64,000 bases of DNA, taken from Apiosordaria backusii. Lineage: Eukaryota; Ascomycota; Sordariomycetes; Sordariales; Lasiosphaeriaceae. Positions 22,557 through 34,788 of this stretch are shown here, piece by piece. The notes beneath the pieces are model-generated. The model was given only the letters and a program-made list of their open reading frames with translations, ran no database searches and was not told the DNA's origin. The stretch is taken from assembly GCA_030549205.1 (NCBI GenBank), contig JAUKTV010000003.1, positions 248,001-312,000 of the forward strand, written 5' to 3'. Both the position numbers and the translations under genes were made by a program. Each line of letters opens with the position of its first letter. Position 1 is the first letter of the stretch.

Positions 22557-24377
22557 CTAAGGCAGTTGCTTGTCGTTCTTCTCCATGTGCTCAGTCTGCT
22601 TGTCGTCACTAGCGGGGCTGGCTGGCACCATGTCGTCGGTCCACTTGGCGCTGCTGATAGGGTTGACGTGTAACATGTACATGGTATCAATCTCCTCCAA
22701 GCTTCTGTCCTTGCTCTCCACCAAGAAGAAGAAGACGATGGCGACAAGGGCAGCGCAGCAGCCGGCGAAGACGAGACCGTAGAGATAGCCGATAGAGTCG
22801 GTGATGAAACGGGTGAAAAAACTCATCAAGAAGTTCCACAGCCAGTTACTGGCAGTAGCAATAGCCATGGCGGGAGCGCGGTACTTGGCAGGGTAAAGCT
22901 CAGCCGTGACGACCCAGACCAGAGGACCCCAAGTGGTAGCGAAGGCGGCGATGAACAGGCAAGAGAAGACGATCAGGACATTGCCTGCCTCCGGGGTGTT
23001 TGCCGGGTTGACGGGGTCAAGCTTGAAGTGACCGACGAAGGAGTAGACAAAGAAGCACACCATCATCCAAAGAGCACCACCCATGAGAGCATTTCTTCTA
23101 CCGCACTTCTTGACGATGTAGAGACCACCAAAGGTGCAGGCAACGTTGACGGAACCGAGAATGATCTGGGTCACGTAACTATCGCTGAGGCCAGTAGCTC
23201 GGAAGATTGTGGTACCGTAGTAGAAGAAGAAGTTGGCGCCCGTCAGTTGTTGACCAGCCTATCCTAACGTTAGTCCAACCACGGTCAGATAGAAGACAGG
23301 GGGCATTTACCTGGAGAGTTATTCCAAGAAGGGTCCGGTACAGCATGCGAGGACCAGTGAAAATTTCATACCACCTGGTCGCGGCGCCGGCTCTCTCCTC
23401 GTCAAGCTTGGCCTTGATCTCGTCGATTTGTTGGTTGACGGAGCGGGCGTTCATATCGAGGCCAGCAAGACGAGCGATACTCCTACGCGCTTCGTCTTCG
23501 CGGCCAACCCGATATGCGAAACGGGGAGACTCGGGGAGGAAGAGGATGCCAACACCGAGGATGAGGGACCACAAGAAGGACAAGCCGTTGGGAATGCGCC
23601 ACGACCCCGAGTTGGACATGTTGTGGGTGCCATAGTTGATCATCTCAGCAACCCAGATACCAAGAGTGATGAAGAGCTGGTAGCACGAGATAAGAACACC
23701 TCTGATCTTGGCAGGGGCCGACTCGGATTGGTACATGGGTACCGCAACCGAGAGGGCACCAATACCGAAACCAGTGACAAGACGGCCGACAGCAAACTGA
23801 GCCCAAGAGCTGGACGACGAGATTTCAATGATGTTTCCAACGCAGCAGAAGACGGCAGTCACCGAGATGGCCATGCGACGGCCCAGGGTATCGGCGATGC
23901 GGCCGGCAATCAACGAACCGAATAAGCAGCCAGCGGGCAGGAGGCCGACTATGGCACCTTGCCGGGGGGCGCTGAAGTCGTACTTGCCAGTGAGAGCGTT
24001 GAATTCACCAAAGCGTCTGCCATAGTCTTCCATATCGAAAAAGCCCGAGATTTGACCGCTGGCGAGTGGGCAGTGGAGTCAGCTTGTGTCATCAAATGGA
24101 GCCGCTGAGCTGTCAAAAAGTTGCGCTTTGAATACAGGATGAAACAAGATACGCAAAGTACAATAGGCACAACCAGACAAAACCAACAAAGTGTAACTAC
24201 TCACCTCACATAGCCAAACATGAAACCACCGATACTAGCGACAGCTCCTAGAAGGATGGCAAGGCCGGTGATGCGCTGCTCGGCAGCGATGGACACGGCC
24301 GAGGCATTCGCTGGAGTGCCGGACTTGGGCGAGTGCTCATCGTCCGTCGTCTCGTGGAGTGATCTTGTGCCCGCCAT
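22557..24377 (-). CDS. MFS sugar (hexose-type) transporter
   Basis: Plasma-membrane sugar/H+ symporter or facilitator of the major facilitator superfamily, sugar porter family. Three exons: 24377-24205, 24058-23311 and 23258-22557. Introns are 146 bases (donor GTGAGT, branch CTGAC) and 52 bases (donor GTAAAT, perfect ACTAAC branch). The product is 540 residues, the usual size. Signatures seen: GFMFGYVSGQISGF in helix 1 (created by the first splice), GRRMAIS in the 2-3 loop, PMYQSESAPAKIRG after helix 4, PESPRF before the central loop, QQLTGANFFFYYGT in helix 7 (created by the second splice), and ESKDRSLEEID near the C-terminus. The Gln-Gln-Leu-Thr-Gly motif in helix 7 is typical of glucose and other hexose carriers; the actual substrate is not determined. 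Confidence 0.94.
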
Positions 24378-27300
24378 GGTTGTGACGTTGTCTGGAGTAA
24401 AATTTGAAGGGCCAACGGGCTACCTCATGAAGATGTGCGGGAGAGGATGAGAAAGAGGACGGAAGGAATATCCGGGGAAGCGTGGGCGCGGTATTTATTG
24501 CGTCCTTTTCTGCACGCTTCTGTGTGGGAAGCGGAGAGCGTCAGGGGAAATAAGTTGGAGTTCGTGGAGTCCCCAGAGTCTGATCGGGATTGAGGTTGAA
24601 TTCTTTTGATCACCTGGAGGTGTCAACCCCGCGGGAAGGTACCAGTTGGGTACAGATGAGCAGAAATGAACCCGGTGTGGTGTGGTTCTGATGTGCTGGG
24701 CAGGAGCAACGTGTGGATGCTTCCAGGAACAATGCGGCCGAGAGTGGATTGCAGCAAGACCAGTAGTTGGTGATTGAAGAAGTGACAAGTCGGTCGGTCC
24801 TTCCTGTTTTCTGCAGCACCGCTTGCTTTTGTCGGGGCGAGAGAGCGAGATGCGAGCTGCGAGAAGCATCTGTCGGTCCTGTGATGCTATGCGGCTAAAC
24901 TATAGGGGTTGCCACATTCGAAAGGGGCTTTTTGGCCGACGTCGTGGCGGCCAGAGACCGAGGCGGTTTGTCGTCATTCCCACGCCCTGATAATGACGTT
25001 TCTGGCTCGAGTCGGTTTGCGGGTCTTCCGGAGCTGGTGCACCTTGGTCATGGTGGGCCAAGGAACAACTGACGAGAGACAAGGCTGATGGCACGCGGGA
25101 GCCGATGTTGCTTTCGGCACATGCTCTGGTGATCAAGCGTGATTAAGCGTTTCCTCCGTCGTCTACCTTGGCCGTGGTGGTTTGTGTTGTTTTTGTCGGC
25201 TTCGTCGGAGTTGCCTAATTGGGAGCTTTCTCGATGCTGTGATAAATGGGGCCCCTACTTCCACCTCTGTCAAACCTCCATCCTTGCTCAAAGCTTCCGT
25301 TCGCTCGGTGTCTCTCTCGGTGCCAAGGCCAGGTTGTCCCCAGCACATGATGTCAGGTCCAGCCTGCTGTCCCACAATTGATGGCCGACGCCACGAACAA
25401 TTGACTCGCCGTGGCTTGTCCATTCGTTTCTTCTGCAACACGGCCACAAAGTCAAAACTTGTGGTCGTCAGTTCCCCCACCATCGCGGCCCGAACCATCC
25501 ATCCACCTACCTTCAATTTCCCTCGGCACTTGCCCGTTGCACTTGCGTAAGGTAGCAGTATCATGAGACGGAGACGGCAACCTGACACAGCGTCATTCAG
25601 CACGAGGCAGTGTCGCGTGCGGCAGACGCCTTGGGATAGAACAACATGCGCAAATCTAAATGCATCACTTGATGACACCACGCAAATTGCCTCTGCGCTC
25701 TGATTCGAAGTCCCCCTCCTGTTCCCGCACGGGACGTGATCCCAAAGGGAACACCGTTTGCCCCTGACGCTACCGTGCCGACGGTCTTTTAGTCCATGCG
25801 TGGTACCTTTCTCCAAAGCCGTTAACCGATAGCGCTTGCCTCTGGTCTCGACGACGGGCCATCTCGAACCATGCACGTCCGAGTCGAGCTTTCGACCCTT
25901 CCACCACGCATGTGCAACCCATTGAGAAATCCGATGAAATGAGAGAAAGGAAATGCCAAGGAAATCCCGGAGGTCGGATGTCGTTAAAGATAATCGGGCC
26001 GGCTCCGAACCGCCACCCCGGAGCTTCCGGCCATGACGAGAGCTTCACTGAAACCTCCTCGATTTCGTGCGATTTCCCGATCCATAAACCCAAAACCGTT
26101 GTGGCTTGCTCAAACCAAAAACCAAACTCCTGAGGTTCTGATACCAATGCACCGCCGTTGCTTCTCAACGATTTCCTCCGCCGCCGCCTGGTCGGCGCCC
26201 CCGACGCGATGAACTGTTCAAGTGGAGATTGAGATTTTGTTGGAGCCTCCGAACTCTTGGCCCAATTGTAAAGAGCCGCCGACGTTGTTGTTCTCGTGTT
26301 TCGGTCTGTCGAAAGCGCATAAAGTCGTTCCATCAATCGCAAAAAACGAGAAGAAATCAAGAAACTAGTTCGCTCGTCGAGAAGCGCGTCAGGGTCCCCT
26401 ATATTCAAATCCTCTCAGCCTCATTCCTGTGATGCGGCCGAGACCGCGTGCCCAGCTTTCCATACCCGAGGCTCATTCCTCATTCAGCCGTTTCAGGCAA
26501 AATCCAAAGACCCACCATCCAATCATCTGATCGGGAAAGCAAATTCAACATTACCGAAGCTGGACCAACAACCCTTGTCTTTGAGAAGCTTGGGCGATGT
26601 GTGTTCCCCAAAACGCGAGAGTGACGCCAGTTAAAATGGCAAAACGCCCTTGGCATTCCCAGTCGCAGGGTCTAAGACGCGTTTTTGGCGATCAACCATG
26701 TCATGGCGATGATGATGGCAGGATCATATATAAGCCCAGCGAAAAATCACGGGGGTCTTTTTTTCTTTCTTTCTCTTTTCTCTTGTTTTGAATTCTCTTT
26801 TTCTGCCCTTTTCTCTTGTGTTTTTTATTCTCTTTTCTCTTTCTTTCTTTCTTTCTTTTACGGTGTGTTGGCGGGTAGGGTTGCTGAGGAAGGTAGTGCC
26901 TTCTGTTTGATGTCGGCTTGATGAGGAGAGTCTGCTTCGTTCTTGGGCTTGGTTTTAATGCTTCATTCTCGGCTTGGTTGTCGTCGTTTCAACATCGGGT
27001 GCCATGGAGTGCGCAAACGGCGTGTCGAGTATGGCGATGGGAAAGCAAGTGCTTGACCTGGGCGCATATGATGTCGGGTACAGGATACTTGAAGGGCAAA
27101 TGCTCGCTCGGGGTGCCAGATCGTGGTCGCTGAGGAATGGGAGCATCTGCGCGATCGTTCGGTGTCTGCCTAGTTGTGTGTTTGAGTGGGAGTTTTGGGC
27201 CAGACTGCCATCAACGATGACAACTCTGCACACAAGAGCAACGGAAATTTTCGGGTTTATATGCCTGGCTTCCTTATTTCCCCGGATCATGTCCGCCTCG

Positions 27301-27876
27301 TGGCCCGATACCGGGCGAGCACGTAATCAAGAAGATAAGCGGTTGAGTTGAAGAAGCAGGAGCGTTCTGGGTTTCCGAGCGGGATATGTGCCCACTTGCC
27401 TCACATCGCTGTTTCGGCCGCAGCTGAACTGTTGAGATGCTGGGGTGGCACATGTCGATGGCTGGATCTGATCTGAGAGGGAGTGCAACAGCCAGATGGA
27501 TGTTTGTCCGGCAAGGTCGGATGGATGCTTGAACCGGTCACCCGACCTTGGCTCCGAGTCATCTCGGCTTCGGAACGTCTCCGCTTAACTCGGGCAGCAC
27601 GCAATCAATGGCAATGCTTTTGGTCGTTTCTCGTGGGAGTTCACATCACTATTTCTGCTTCGAGTTTTTCCAGCGTTAAACCGTTGAGTATTCCCCGCCC
27701 CTTGCCTCTGTTTGCCTGCAATCACTTCTGCCTTCTTGATCGATGGCGTCACTTTCGTATGTTTTCGAGCATGCTTTGGTCAACCTCGCAACATTATCTC
27801 GATTCCCCCGTTTTATGACATTAATGGCATCTCTTCATCATTACAAAAACCCACCTCCTATTCTAATCTGTCCTCC
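24378..27876. other. Intergenic region between sugar transporter and secreted-protein gene
   Basis: The transporter promoter should lie at the left end. No gene was supported. The longest open frames (25163-25876 and 25770-26408, both -) are 237 and 212 codons, overlap each other, have no recognisable domain and are partly antisense to other open frames. The only marked sequence feature is a pyrimidine tract at about 26755-26860. Confidence 0.4.
26755..26860. repeat. Pyrimidine-rich (TTTC/TCTT) low-complexity tract
   Basis: About 105 bases nearly free of purines on the + strand, ending in a clean TTTC tetranucleotide repeat (about 26840-26858). Such polypyrimidine-polypurine tracts can form triplex (H-DNA) structures; whether this one does is unknown. 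Confidence 0.7.
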
Positions 27877-28466
27877 TCAGGCCTGCAAAGGTCTCGCGTA
27901 TCTTCTGATTATCCCCTCTTCGCCCTTGTTATGTATATCATTCTCATTGAACGCCCCGGCTCTGCCAGTCACCCTGGAACCAGAAGCACAGTTTGACTGG
28001 GTCGTGACGTAGATTCCCCATCCGGTCTTGCATTGGACACAGGGCGAGGCGGTAGCGCAGATCGTCGTCGTTGTTGGTACCACTGAGGCTCTTGTGCATC
28101 CACAGGGGATGATCACTGGGACTTTACCATCGTTGTTGCGTTAGCTATTTGGGGGATCTGGGAAATCGGGGCGGGGGGGGGCTGACAATCAGCGATGCAA
28201 ACGACGCTTGTGGCGCATGTTATCGCACAACCTGAAGTTTTGTACCAAGTTGCTGTTGGGCGGTAGGTACATGATGCTGGGAGTGGTCCGCCTGGATCTG
28301 GGGTTGGTGTTGGCCAGGCTGGGAGCGTTGGGAGGGTTCTGGTTGGTGGTTGGGAGAAAACTTGATGGCTTTTTAATGGGGTTAGGATGGTCTGGGTGGT
28401 AGGGGGGAAGGGGATGGCTTACGCTGCGAGGGTGATTATTGCCAGTATAAGTGTTGTGAGATGCAT
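27877..28466 (-). CDS. Small secreted cysteine-rich protein, function unknown
   Basis: The gene is hidden by introns. Exon 1 is 28466-28423 and encodes a signal peptide (MHLTTLILAIITLAA). A 54-base intron (28422-28369, donor GTAAGC, branch CCTAAC, acceptor AAG) leads to exon 2, 28368-28187, with a Pro/Thr-rich linker and then four cysteines. A 65-base intron (28186-28122, donor GTCAGC, branch GCTAAC, acceptor AAG) leads to exon 3, 28121-27877, with six more cysteines. The product is 156 residues. Cysteine pattern: SCTYRP, GCAITC, VVCIAD, PCGC, ICATASPCVQC, SNC. The three exons are in phase, and two canonical branch sites sit correctly. The last ~36 residues are charged and cysteine-free, possibly a propeptide or an overextended exon. 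No known domain was recognised. It resembles small secreted effector-like or cell-wall proteins of Sordariomycetes in general build only. Confidence 0.65.
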
Positions 28467-31400
28467 TGCTGTGTTTTGGAGCCCTTGCTTGGGGCCGGCC
28501 CACTACTTGAGCGTCTAGTCAATATTTAGTATGTCGACGATGGTAATGTGCAGAACAGGATTATCTAGACAACAGGCGAATGATTCATGAAATGAGTCGT
28601 CTGGAAGACATACCCGACTTATAAACCCCCCCGTTCTCACATCGCCAAGGCCATTATCGCGATCCTTGTGCGAGATTGCGGGGAAGTCAATATGTACCAC
28701 GCGGGTTGGGTTATTTAACTCAATGTATTGGTTCGTACCGTTCGGCTAAGACGTAGGGACGAGTGATCAGTTGTTGTGATTTTTTTATTTTGTGAATTGT
28801 GCATTCCGCATCATGCCAATATGGATCTTCGGCCGTGGATGTTCCTCCTTATATGTTACCTATATGTGTGCTATCATCCAATTACCCGGTACCCCAGTTA
28901 ACAATTGGCTGGGGAGGGGGGTCCTTCCTTTGCTTCCTTGGTGAGCATGTATGCGGAGGCGAGGTCCCCAGAATTTTCCGTCGAAACACCGAGGAGTAGA
29001 ACGGCACACGGAGAGTAGTGTCTCGGTAGTCGAGAAGGCCAAGGGAACTTATTGGCGCGCATCTGGTCGTATCCGAGATGGGACCCGGCTTATATGTACA
29101 TTCCGCGTTGTGTGTGGATCTTGAGCCGCTGTTGCGGGTGGCAATGTGGTGATGGGCTATTGAAGGGGCCCTGCATGGGGAGTTGAGCATGTACTGAGTG
29201 AGCGACGTGACACTGCGCGGATTTGATGGGTACAGGTTGGTGGTGTGAGGGTCCCGTCGATTGCGGCCGAGAGTTCGAGATAATTACCTTGGTGTCTGAG
29301 AATGGCGGGTTGCGGGAACACATCACCGGCTGTTGGGGAGACAGATTTGAGATTTAACATCGCTTTCATCGTGTCAGGGTGGTCAAGAAAATGGTGCCAG
29401 TGGCACAACATCGAAAGCTGTGTCGGCTCGGTCGTTTGCGTGGTAGGTGGGCAAAGAGCATGCTGGCCCGAGCAGGATCTACGAGCAATGGTGCAGGTAA
29501 CCAGCCATTTATAATTCAGCTTTTGAGAGACCCCAATATCTGAGAGTAAAGGAGTGGTCAGGCTGGATGGCCCATCGGTCAACCGCGACAGAACGTGAGT
29601 TCCATTGAACCTAAGGTCGGGTTGCTCTGATCTCTCGGAAATCCACCCCCCACCCAATGATGCCTGTTGTGGAACTCCTCAGGCGGAGGGTTCAATTCTT
29701 TTTGGCTGCGTTTTTTTGGAGGTTTTTAATGAGTCACGTCAACATCGAGGTGGCTCCTGTCGTCAGCACACCTGGATTCGATGGCCGCAACATGGATGCC
29801 AACCCAAGCAAACGATTCCCACGGTTTGCGAGTCGCTTTTCCTGCTCGCAATAGCCATTGGCATCATTATTTTGGTGTTGCTTTTGTTGTATGTAGATTG
29901 GAGTCGGTTTATCTGCATGGCTTGTAGCAGGCTAGACACCTCAGTTACTACCTAGTTTTTTTATAGAGGTCTACCTCAATGACCGAAGGAATGGAAAAGG
30001 CAACCGCAGCCCAAAATTTGCATGTCTCTGAAATGCATAAGGATTACATGATCATCACACCTGTATTTGTGTTGCATGCCTGTGGATGTTGTTTCAATTC
30101 TTGCGAGTCAACCATCAATTCAACACGATGTTCTTGATCAGAGGCCAACCCAACGATATGGACCATGTAAATTTATCCAATTCGCTAGCTTATATTTTAA
30201 CTGGCCGATACTTTCATAGTTCTCCGAGTTTGTGGTTTTATTGTGTCTGTTTTGTTGAGATTGTCCATCTCAGGCTTGAGGACACTTCATGATGAGGTAG
30301 GTACGCCAATAACGAACATCGAAGACTGAGCGATTGGGCAGTATTTATCAACTATACATGATACTTCTTTGTGGGTTTTGATTTCTTATATCATTCAAGT
30401 CAGAAACATTGCACTACTTACTCCGACCATGTGGTTGACCATTCCGTAATGCTAAGAGTTTGACCTTTGTTGATCATTCGGTTTTCTAGACTTGGAAAAG
30501 GCGAGAAAAAGAAATTCGTCAGATTCGACTATAAATGTCACCACATAGTCTCCCCGGGCACAGGAGTCTAAAACATATGGTTTCAAACGTGCATCACCGA
30601 ATTGTAGTTCGTGGTGGTTGAAGAATGTGTTGTTTGCATAAAACTTAAAGACATATAAGATGTGTGCAGATAGCTAGCAGACCGAATACCAACAACCACA
30701 TCAAAGATTCTATGGCCCTAAACCCATGTTCTGGTGGTAGAATAAAATGCAACAGCTAAGATTGAAAAGCAGACAGTAAAACAGTACAAAACGCATACCA
30801 GCAGTATATGGGCCTGTAACTACATATTTATATAGGTAGAGCTAATTTCAATGTCTGAATGTCAAAACGCCAATATAGTCCAATTTGTAGAAATAAACTC
30901 ACGCCACTCACTCTATCAGACCCAAACTCACAAACTCAAATCATCACGCCCAATAACCTTACTCACCACATCCACAAGTAAGCCCTCCTGTTAGGTTTGT
31001 AACATGAACATCAAACCTTAACATCACCACACCCACATTCTTAAACCAATATCACCAACCAACACAACTAAGAGCACCAAAAAACAGAGAATTACATCTC
31101 CTATATCTATCCTCCACCATCCCACAGCCTCACCATCATCTAACACCTCTCCTCACCTTTTCACTATCTTACAAGTTCTCCAGACCCCCCTGCCACCAAC
31201 TACCGGACCCACTTACTCCCCCATCCAGCCAATTGCGTCATAGACACGAAAGCAAACAACGACATCTCACATCTCTTTCACACCTGCATAAAAGTTACCA
31301 ACAGCCGGGACGCAACACAGGACGGACAAACGGAGAGCTTATTCCGTGTCAGCAGACAAACAAAGAACCTGGAATGGATCGGGTTTTCCCCACGTGCGTG

Positions 31401-32053
31401 CACAATCAGGCAGCAACGCCCTTCCTTATCTCTCTCTGCCCCTCTTTCACAGGAGAAAGAAAGTGAATAGCATTGCGATGATGATGATGTCAAACGGTTG
31501 CCTTGATCTCTTTCTTAAAAACAATTAGCGAGAAACCGCGTTGCAGATGTCTTGCACCCTCAAAATCTCAGAATCAGTCCAGGTCTAGGTCCAGAGATCA
31601 GACATGGGAAACATGCATGTGGAGTATCAACCACACCCCACCATCACAAGTCAGGGATCCACGCGTCGCGATCATATCATGGATCAACACACACAGAAAA
31701 GACGCGTCGGAAATGAAGGAGAACACAGCGATGGTCATGATCACAAAGACAGCAGAAAAAGTGATTTGTGATGTTGTTTGTATTCAGCTTTCACACCTGA
31801 TCAACTCGATGCTACTAACTATCCACCTTTCTCTCCAACACCCTCACACATGTCCATATGGTACAAGTCCTCCCCTCCCCCACCAATCATCATCCCCATC
31901 CGTTCATAATAAAAAGCGAGAAAAACCCAATTGTCCCAGAGTATTTGCCCCCAATGAAAAAAAAAAAAACACGCAGCGCCCAGTAATAGTAGTGGTATGA
32001 TGGGAAAAGGTTCATAAAATGCAAATCGTAAAAACGGCCCAAGAGTAAGCTGT
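28467..32053. other. Intergenic region between secreted-protein gene and histone H4
   Basis: No gene supported. The part from about 29.9 to 31.0 kb is more A+T-rich than its surroundings and has few long open frames. From about 30.9 to 31.24 kb the + strand is strongly G-depleted. A short frame at 29797-29955 encodes a hydrophobic helix, but no complete gene could be built around it. The right end (about 31.8-32.05 kb) should hold the H4 3' untranslated region. Confidence 0.4.
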
Positions 32054-32438
32054 TTAACCACCGAAACCGTAGAGGGTGCGGCCTTGTCTCTTGAGGGCGT
32101 AGACAACGTCAAGGGATGTGACCGTCTTGCGCTTGGCGTGCTCGGTATAGGTGACGGCGTCGCGGATGACGCCCTCGAGGAAGGACTTGAGGACGCCGCG
32201 GGTCTCCTCGTAGATCATGGCCGAGATACGCTTGACACCACCACGACGAGCGAGACGGCGGATGGCGGGCTTGGTGATGCCCTGGATGTTGTCGCGGAGA
32301 ATCTTTCTGTGGCGCTTGGCACCGCCCTTTCCGAGGCCCTTGCCGCCTTTGCCGCCTGTTTGATGGGAGTCAGTATGATGGGGGACAACTGGGAGGTTGA
32401 TGATGATGGTGAGGAGGGTGTAACTTACGTCCAGTCAT
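32054..32438 (-). CDS. hH4-1: Histone H4
   Basis: Core nucleosome histone, 103 residues, complete. Exon 1 (32438-32429) has only ten coding bases, ATG ACT GGA C; a 73-base intron (32428-32356, donor GTAAGT) follows; exon 2 is 32355-32054. The spliced protein begins MTGRGKGGKGLGKGGAKRH and ends RQGRTLYGFGG, as in canonical H4, with Lys5, Lys8, Lys12, Lys16 and Lys20 all present in the tail after Met removal. Codons are strongly biased to C-ending, as expected of a highly expressed gene. Divergent from H3, sharing a 1.9-kb promoter region. The symbol follows Neurospora usage. Confidence 0.98.
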
Positions 32439-32607
32439 GATGACGGTTGTGTTGGTGAGATGTGTGAAAAAGTGGGTGATAGTCTTGGAATATTGGTGAG
32501 GCTGAAAACGCGACACCAAAAAAAGTCGATTGTTTGGTTGGTTGGTTGGGTGGGAGAAAGTTGTGTGATGGGATTGAGAGTGGTAAAACGTGGGGAAGAG
32601 GGCGGGC

Positions 32608-32615
32608 TTTAAGTA
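32608..32615 (-). promoter_or_regulatory. TATA-like TACTTAAA element of H4
   Basis: TACTTAAA on the minus strand, about 170 bases upstream of the H4 ATG. The same octamer in the same sense occurs about 150 bases upstream of the H3 ATG, in similar flanking bases (CCT before, C/GC after). Confidence 0.45.
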
Positions 32616-34161
32616 AGGCAAGGCGGGAGCGGCATGCACGGCTTGGGTGCGCGTGGGATCAATCCAATCAGATCAGTGATTTGATTTTTTGGGCAGGCTT
32701 ATTTTTTTTTTGGCAGCGATTTGGGAGACCAGGGGGTGGGTCAGCTTCCGATTTGATTTTTGGCTTGGCTGATCTTTTGGGAACACCCGACGCTCGCCCT
32801 TGCAGCGCCAGCGAAAGAGAGACACGGACCCCTTTGGACTTTGATATGTTGTTTGACCCCACCTTGAAACCCGCTCTGTGCCGTGCCTTTCGATGGCGAG
32901 GGAAAACGCGTCTCGATTTTCGAGAGCTTGCAGAGACCGAGAAGCACGTTATTTTTCTAGCGCTAGTACAAATTTGATTTTTGCTATTGGGATCAAGGAG
33001 TCCTGATGTCGGAGACGAGGGGTACGTACCGCCAGGAGGGGCAGACATCAGACATCATCCATCGATCCGCCAGACTCCCGATTGCGGCCCGCATCCCACT
33101 CCTGCTTCGCCGAGGTGATTGCTTCGATGGCAGAGGCTTCCACCCCTTCCATCCCCAGATGATGAAGCGGCTGCAGTCGCATTTTCCGAGTCTCACCACA
33201 CTTGGCACGGGGAATACGTAATGACATGTGGATGTACTGTATGGACCTGCGACTTGAGGTGACTCCTCTGCCCTGCCAGGCAAATGCCGGTACCAGATCG
33301 TGACCTGACTTCTTGAGATGTCTTACTTGGATTCGCTCTTCGCGGTGACCGAGGGTCTAGGTCTCGGCGTTGTCTCTTGCCACCCGGCTCCTTCCTTCCG
33401 TTGACACTGAGGCTTGCCCGTGATGACTCCCATCGTGATATCAGCTGCCTCGTCTCTCTCGTCTGGAGGAAAGCACGAGAAGGCTCGTGATGCTACCGTA
33501 ATCTTAGATATCAATTCATTCACTTTGAGCCAAATAAGGAGGCTCTATTCACTGCCCAGGTGGAAAAGTCTGCTGCCAAAGGGCACCATATTTCAAAATC
33601 TAGAGTTGCAGGCGTGTTCCAAACCCTGATTTCTTTGTCTGCACGTTTCCAGCAGAGAAGCTCACGGCTCTGCTGCCCCGCAATCTACATTCACCTGACA
33701 ACAGTCACAAATAATACATTCTAGGCATCCACAGCCCTCGCTCTCTCAAAAGAACATCTGCAAAGCATCCCACCACTTGATTTCGGCAGTGATCTGTGAT
33801 ATCAAATCCAGCCTTACCAGCAGCGGATCTCTTTGTGGCAAGGTACGTACCTCTCCCCTGTTGCGTGCTGCGTGGGTGGTCCCAAGCGAGTGAATGCGGC
33901 AAAGTCAAGGCAAGGATTCCACAGGTGGCCCTTGCGCTGGTGACAGGTTTTTTTTGGACCAATGGAAAATCGGCACAACCAGCGTCAGCATTTTGCGTGC
34001 CAGAACCCCCCCAAAATCAGGCGCTTTTTCGCTTGCAAGAACTGACCCCATTTTCCGTTGCAACAGACCCCGGTTTTGGCCGCTGCGCATCACAAAAAAA
34101 AGCAGGCACAATCAAGCTGATCAGCCCAAATCAGCCGCCAACGTGACCTGCAGCCCGCGCC

Positions 34162-34169
34162 TACTTAAA
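34162..34169 (+). promoter_or_regulatory. TATA-like TACTTAAA element of H3
   Basis: TACTTAAA about 150 bases upstream of the H3 ATG, matching the element upstream of H4. A pyrimidine-rich stretch (ACTTTCTCTCCCC) follows, a likely transcription-start environment. Confidence 0.45.
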
Positions 34170-34319
34170 CCTCGCACCCCCCACTACTTTCTCTCCCCTT
34201 TCAACTCACACAACACACACTCCACACCGCCCAACAATCCATCATCCACATCGCAACTTTGCGACTTTTCCATCAACTTTCATCAACTTTTACCATCCAC
34301 GCAACACAACAAAGTCGCA

Positions 34320-34788
34320 ATGGCCCGCACTAAGCAGACCGCTCGCAAGTCCACCGGTGGCAAGGCTCCCCGCAAGCAGCTCGCCTCCAAGGCCGCTCGC
34401 AAGTCGGCCCCCTCCACCGGCGGTGTCAAGAAGCCCCATCGGTACAAGCCCGGTACCGTCGCTCTCCGTGAGATTCGTCGCTACCAGAAGTCCACCGAGC
34501 TCCTCATTCGCAAGCTCCCCTTCCAGCGTCTCGTCCGCGAGATTGCCCAGGACTTCAAGTCCGACCTCCGCTTCCAGTCTTCCGCCATCGGTGCTCTCCA
34601 GGAGTCCGTTGAGTCTTACCTCGTCTCCCTCTTTGAGGACACCAACCTCTGCGCCATCCACGCCAAGCGTGTTACCATCCAGAGCGTACGTCTTCCCCTC
34701 TCCATCGTCTTGTTGAACAGAATAGATGCTAACGTCCCCCAAGAAGGATATCCAGCTTGCCCGTCGCCTCCGTGGCGAGCGCAACTAA
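34320..34788 (+). CDS. hH3: Histone H3
   Basis: Core nucleosome histone, 136 codons plus stop, complete. Exon 1 is 34320-34685; a 58-base intron (34686-34743, donor GTACGT, branch GCTAAC, acceptor CCAAG) follows; exon 2 is 34744-34788 and encodes KDIQLARRLRGERN. The start MARTKQTARKSTGGKAPRKQ and the modifiable lysines 4, 9, 14, 18, 23, 27 and 36 are all present. Without splicing the frame would run on to 34844 and give a false C-terminus. Strong C-ending codon bias. Divergent from H4. Confidence 0.98.

Larger units (their letters stand above)
32439..34319. promoter_or_regulatory. Divergent H3/H4 promoter region
   Basis: These 1881 bases lie between the two histone start codons. Each gene has a TACTTAAA element in its own sense at a similar distance from its ATG. 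A CCAAT-type motif (CCAATCAGATCAG) lies near 32666 and another CCAAT at 33959. The leader just before H3 is rich in CAAC/ACTTT repeats. The middle third shows no gene; the open frames there are antisense shadows of each other. Confidence 0.7.

Noticed and set aside
25163..26408. Two overlapping minus-strand frames of 237 and 212 codons
   Set aside because: They overlap in different frames, match no family and have no branch-site or promoter pattern.
29797..29955. Frame encoding a strongly hydrophobic helix (LFLLAIAIGIIILVLLLLYV)
   Set aside because: No start exon could be joined in frame; the nearby frame from 29657 ends without a usable intron between them.
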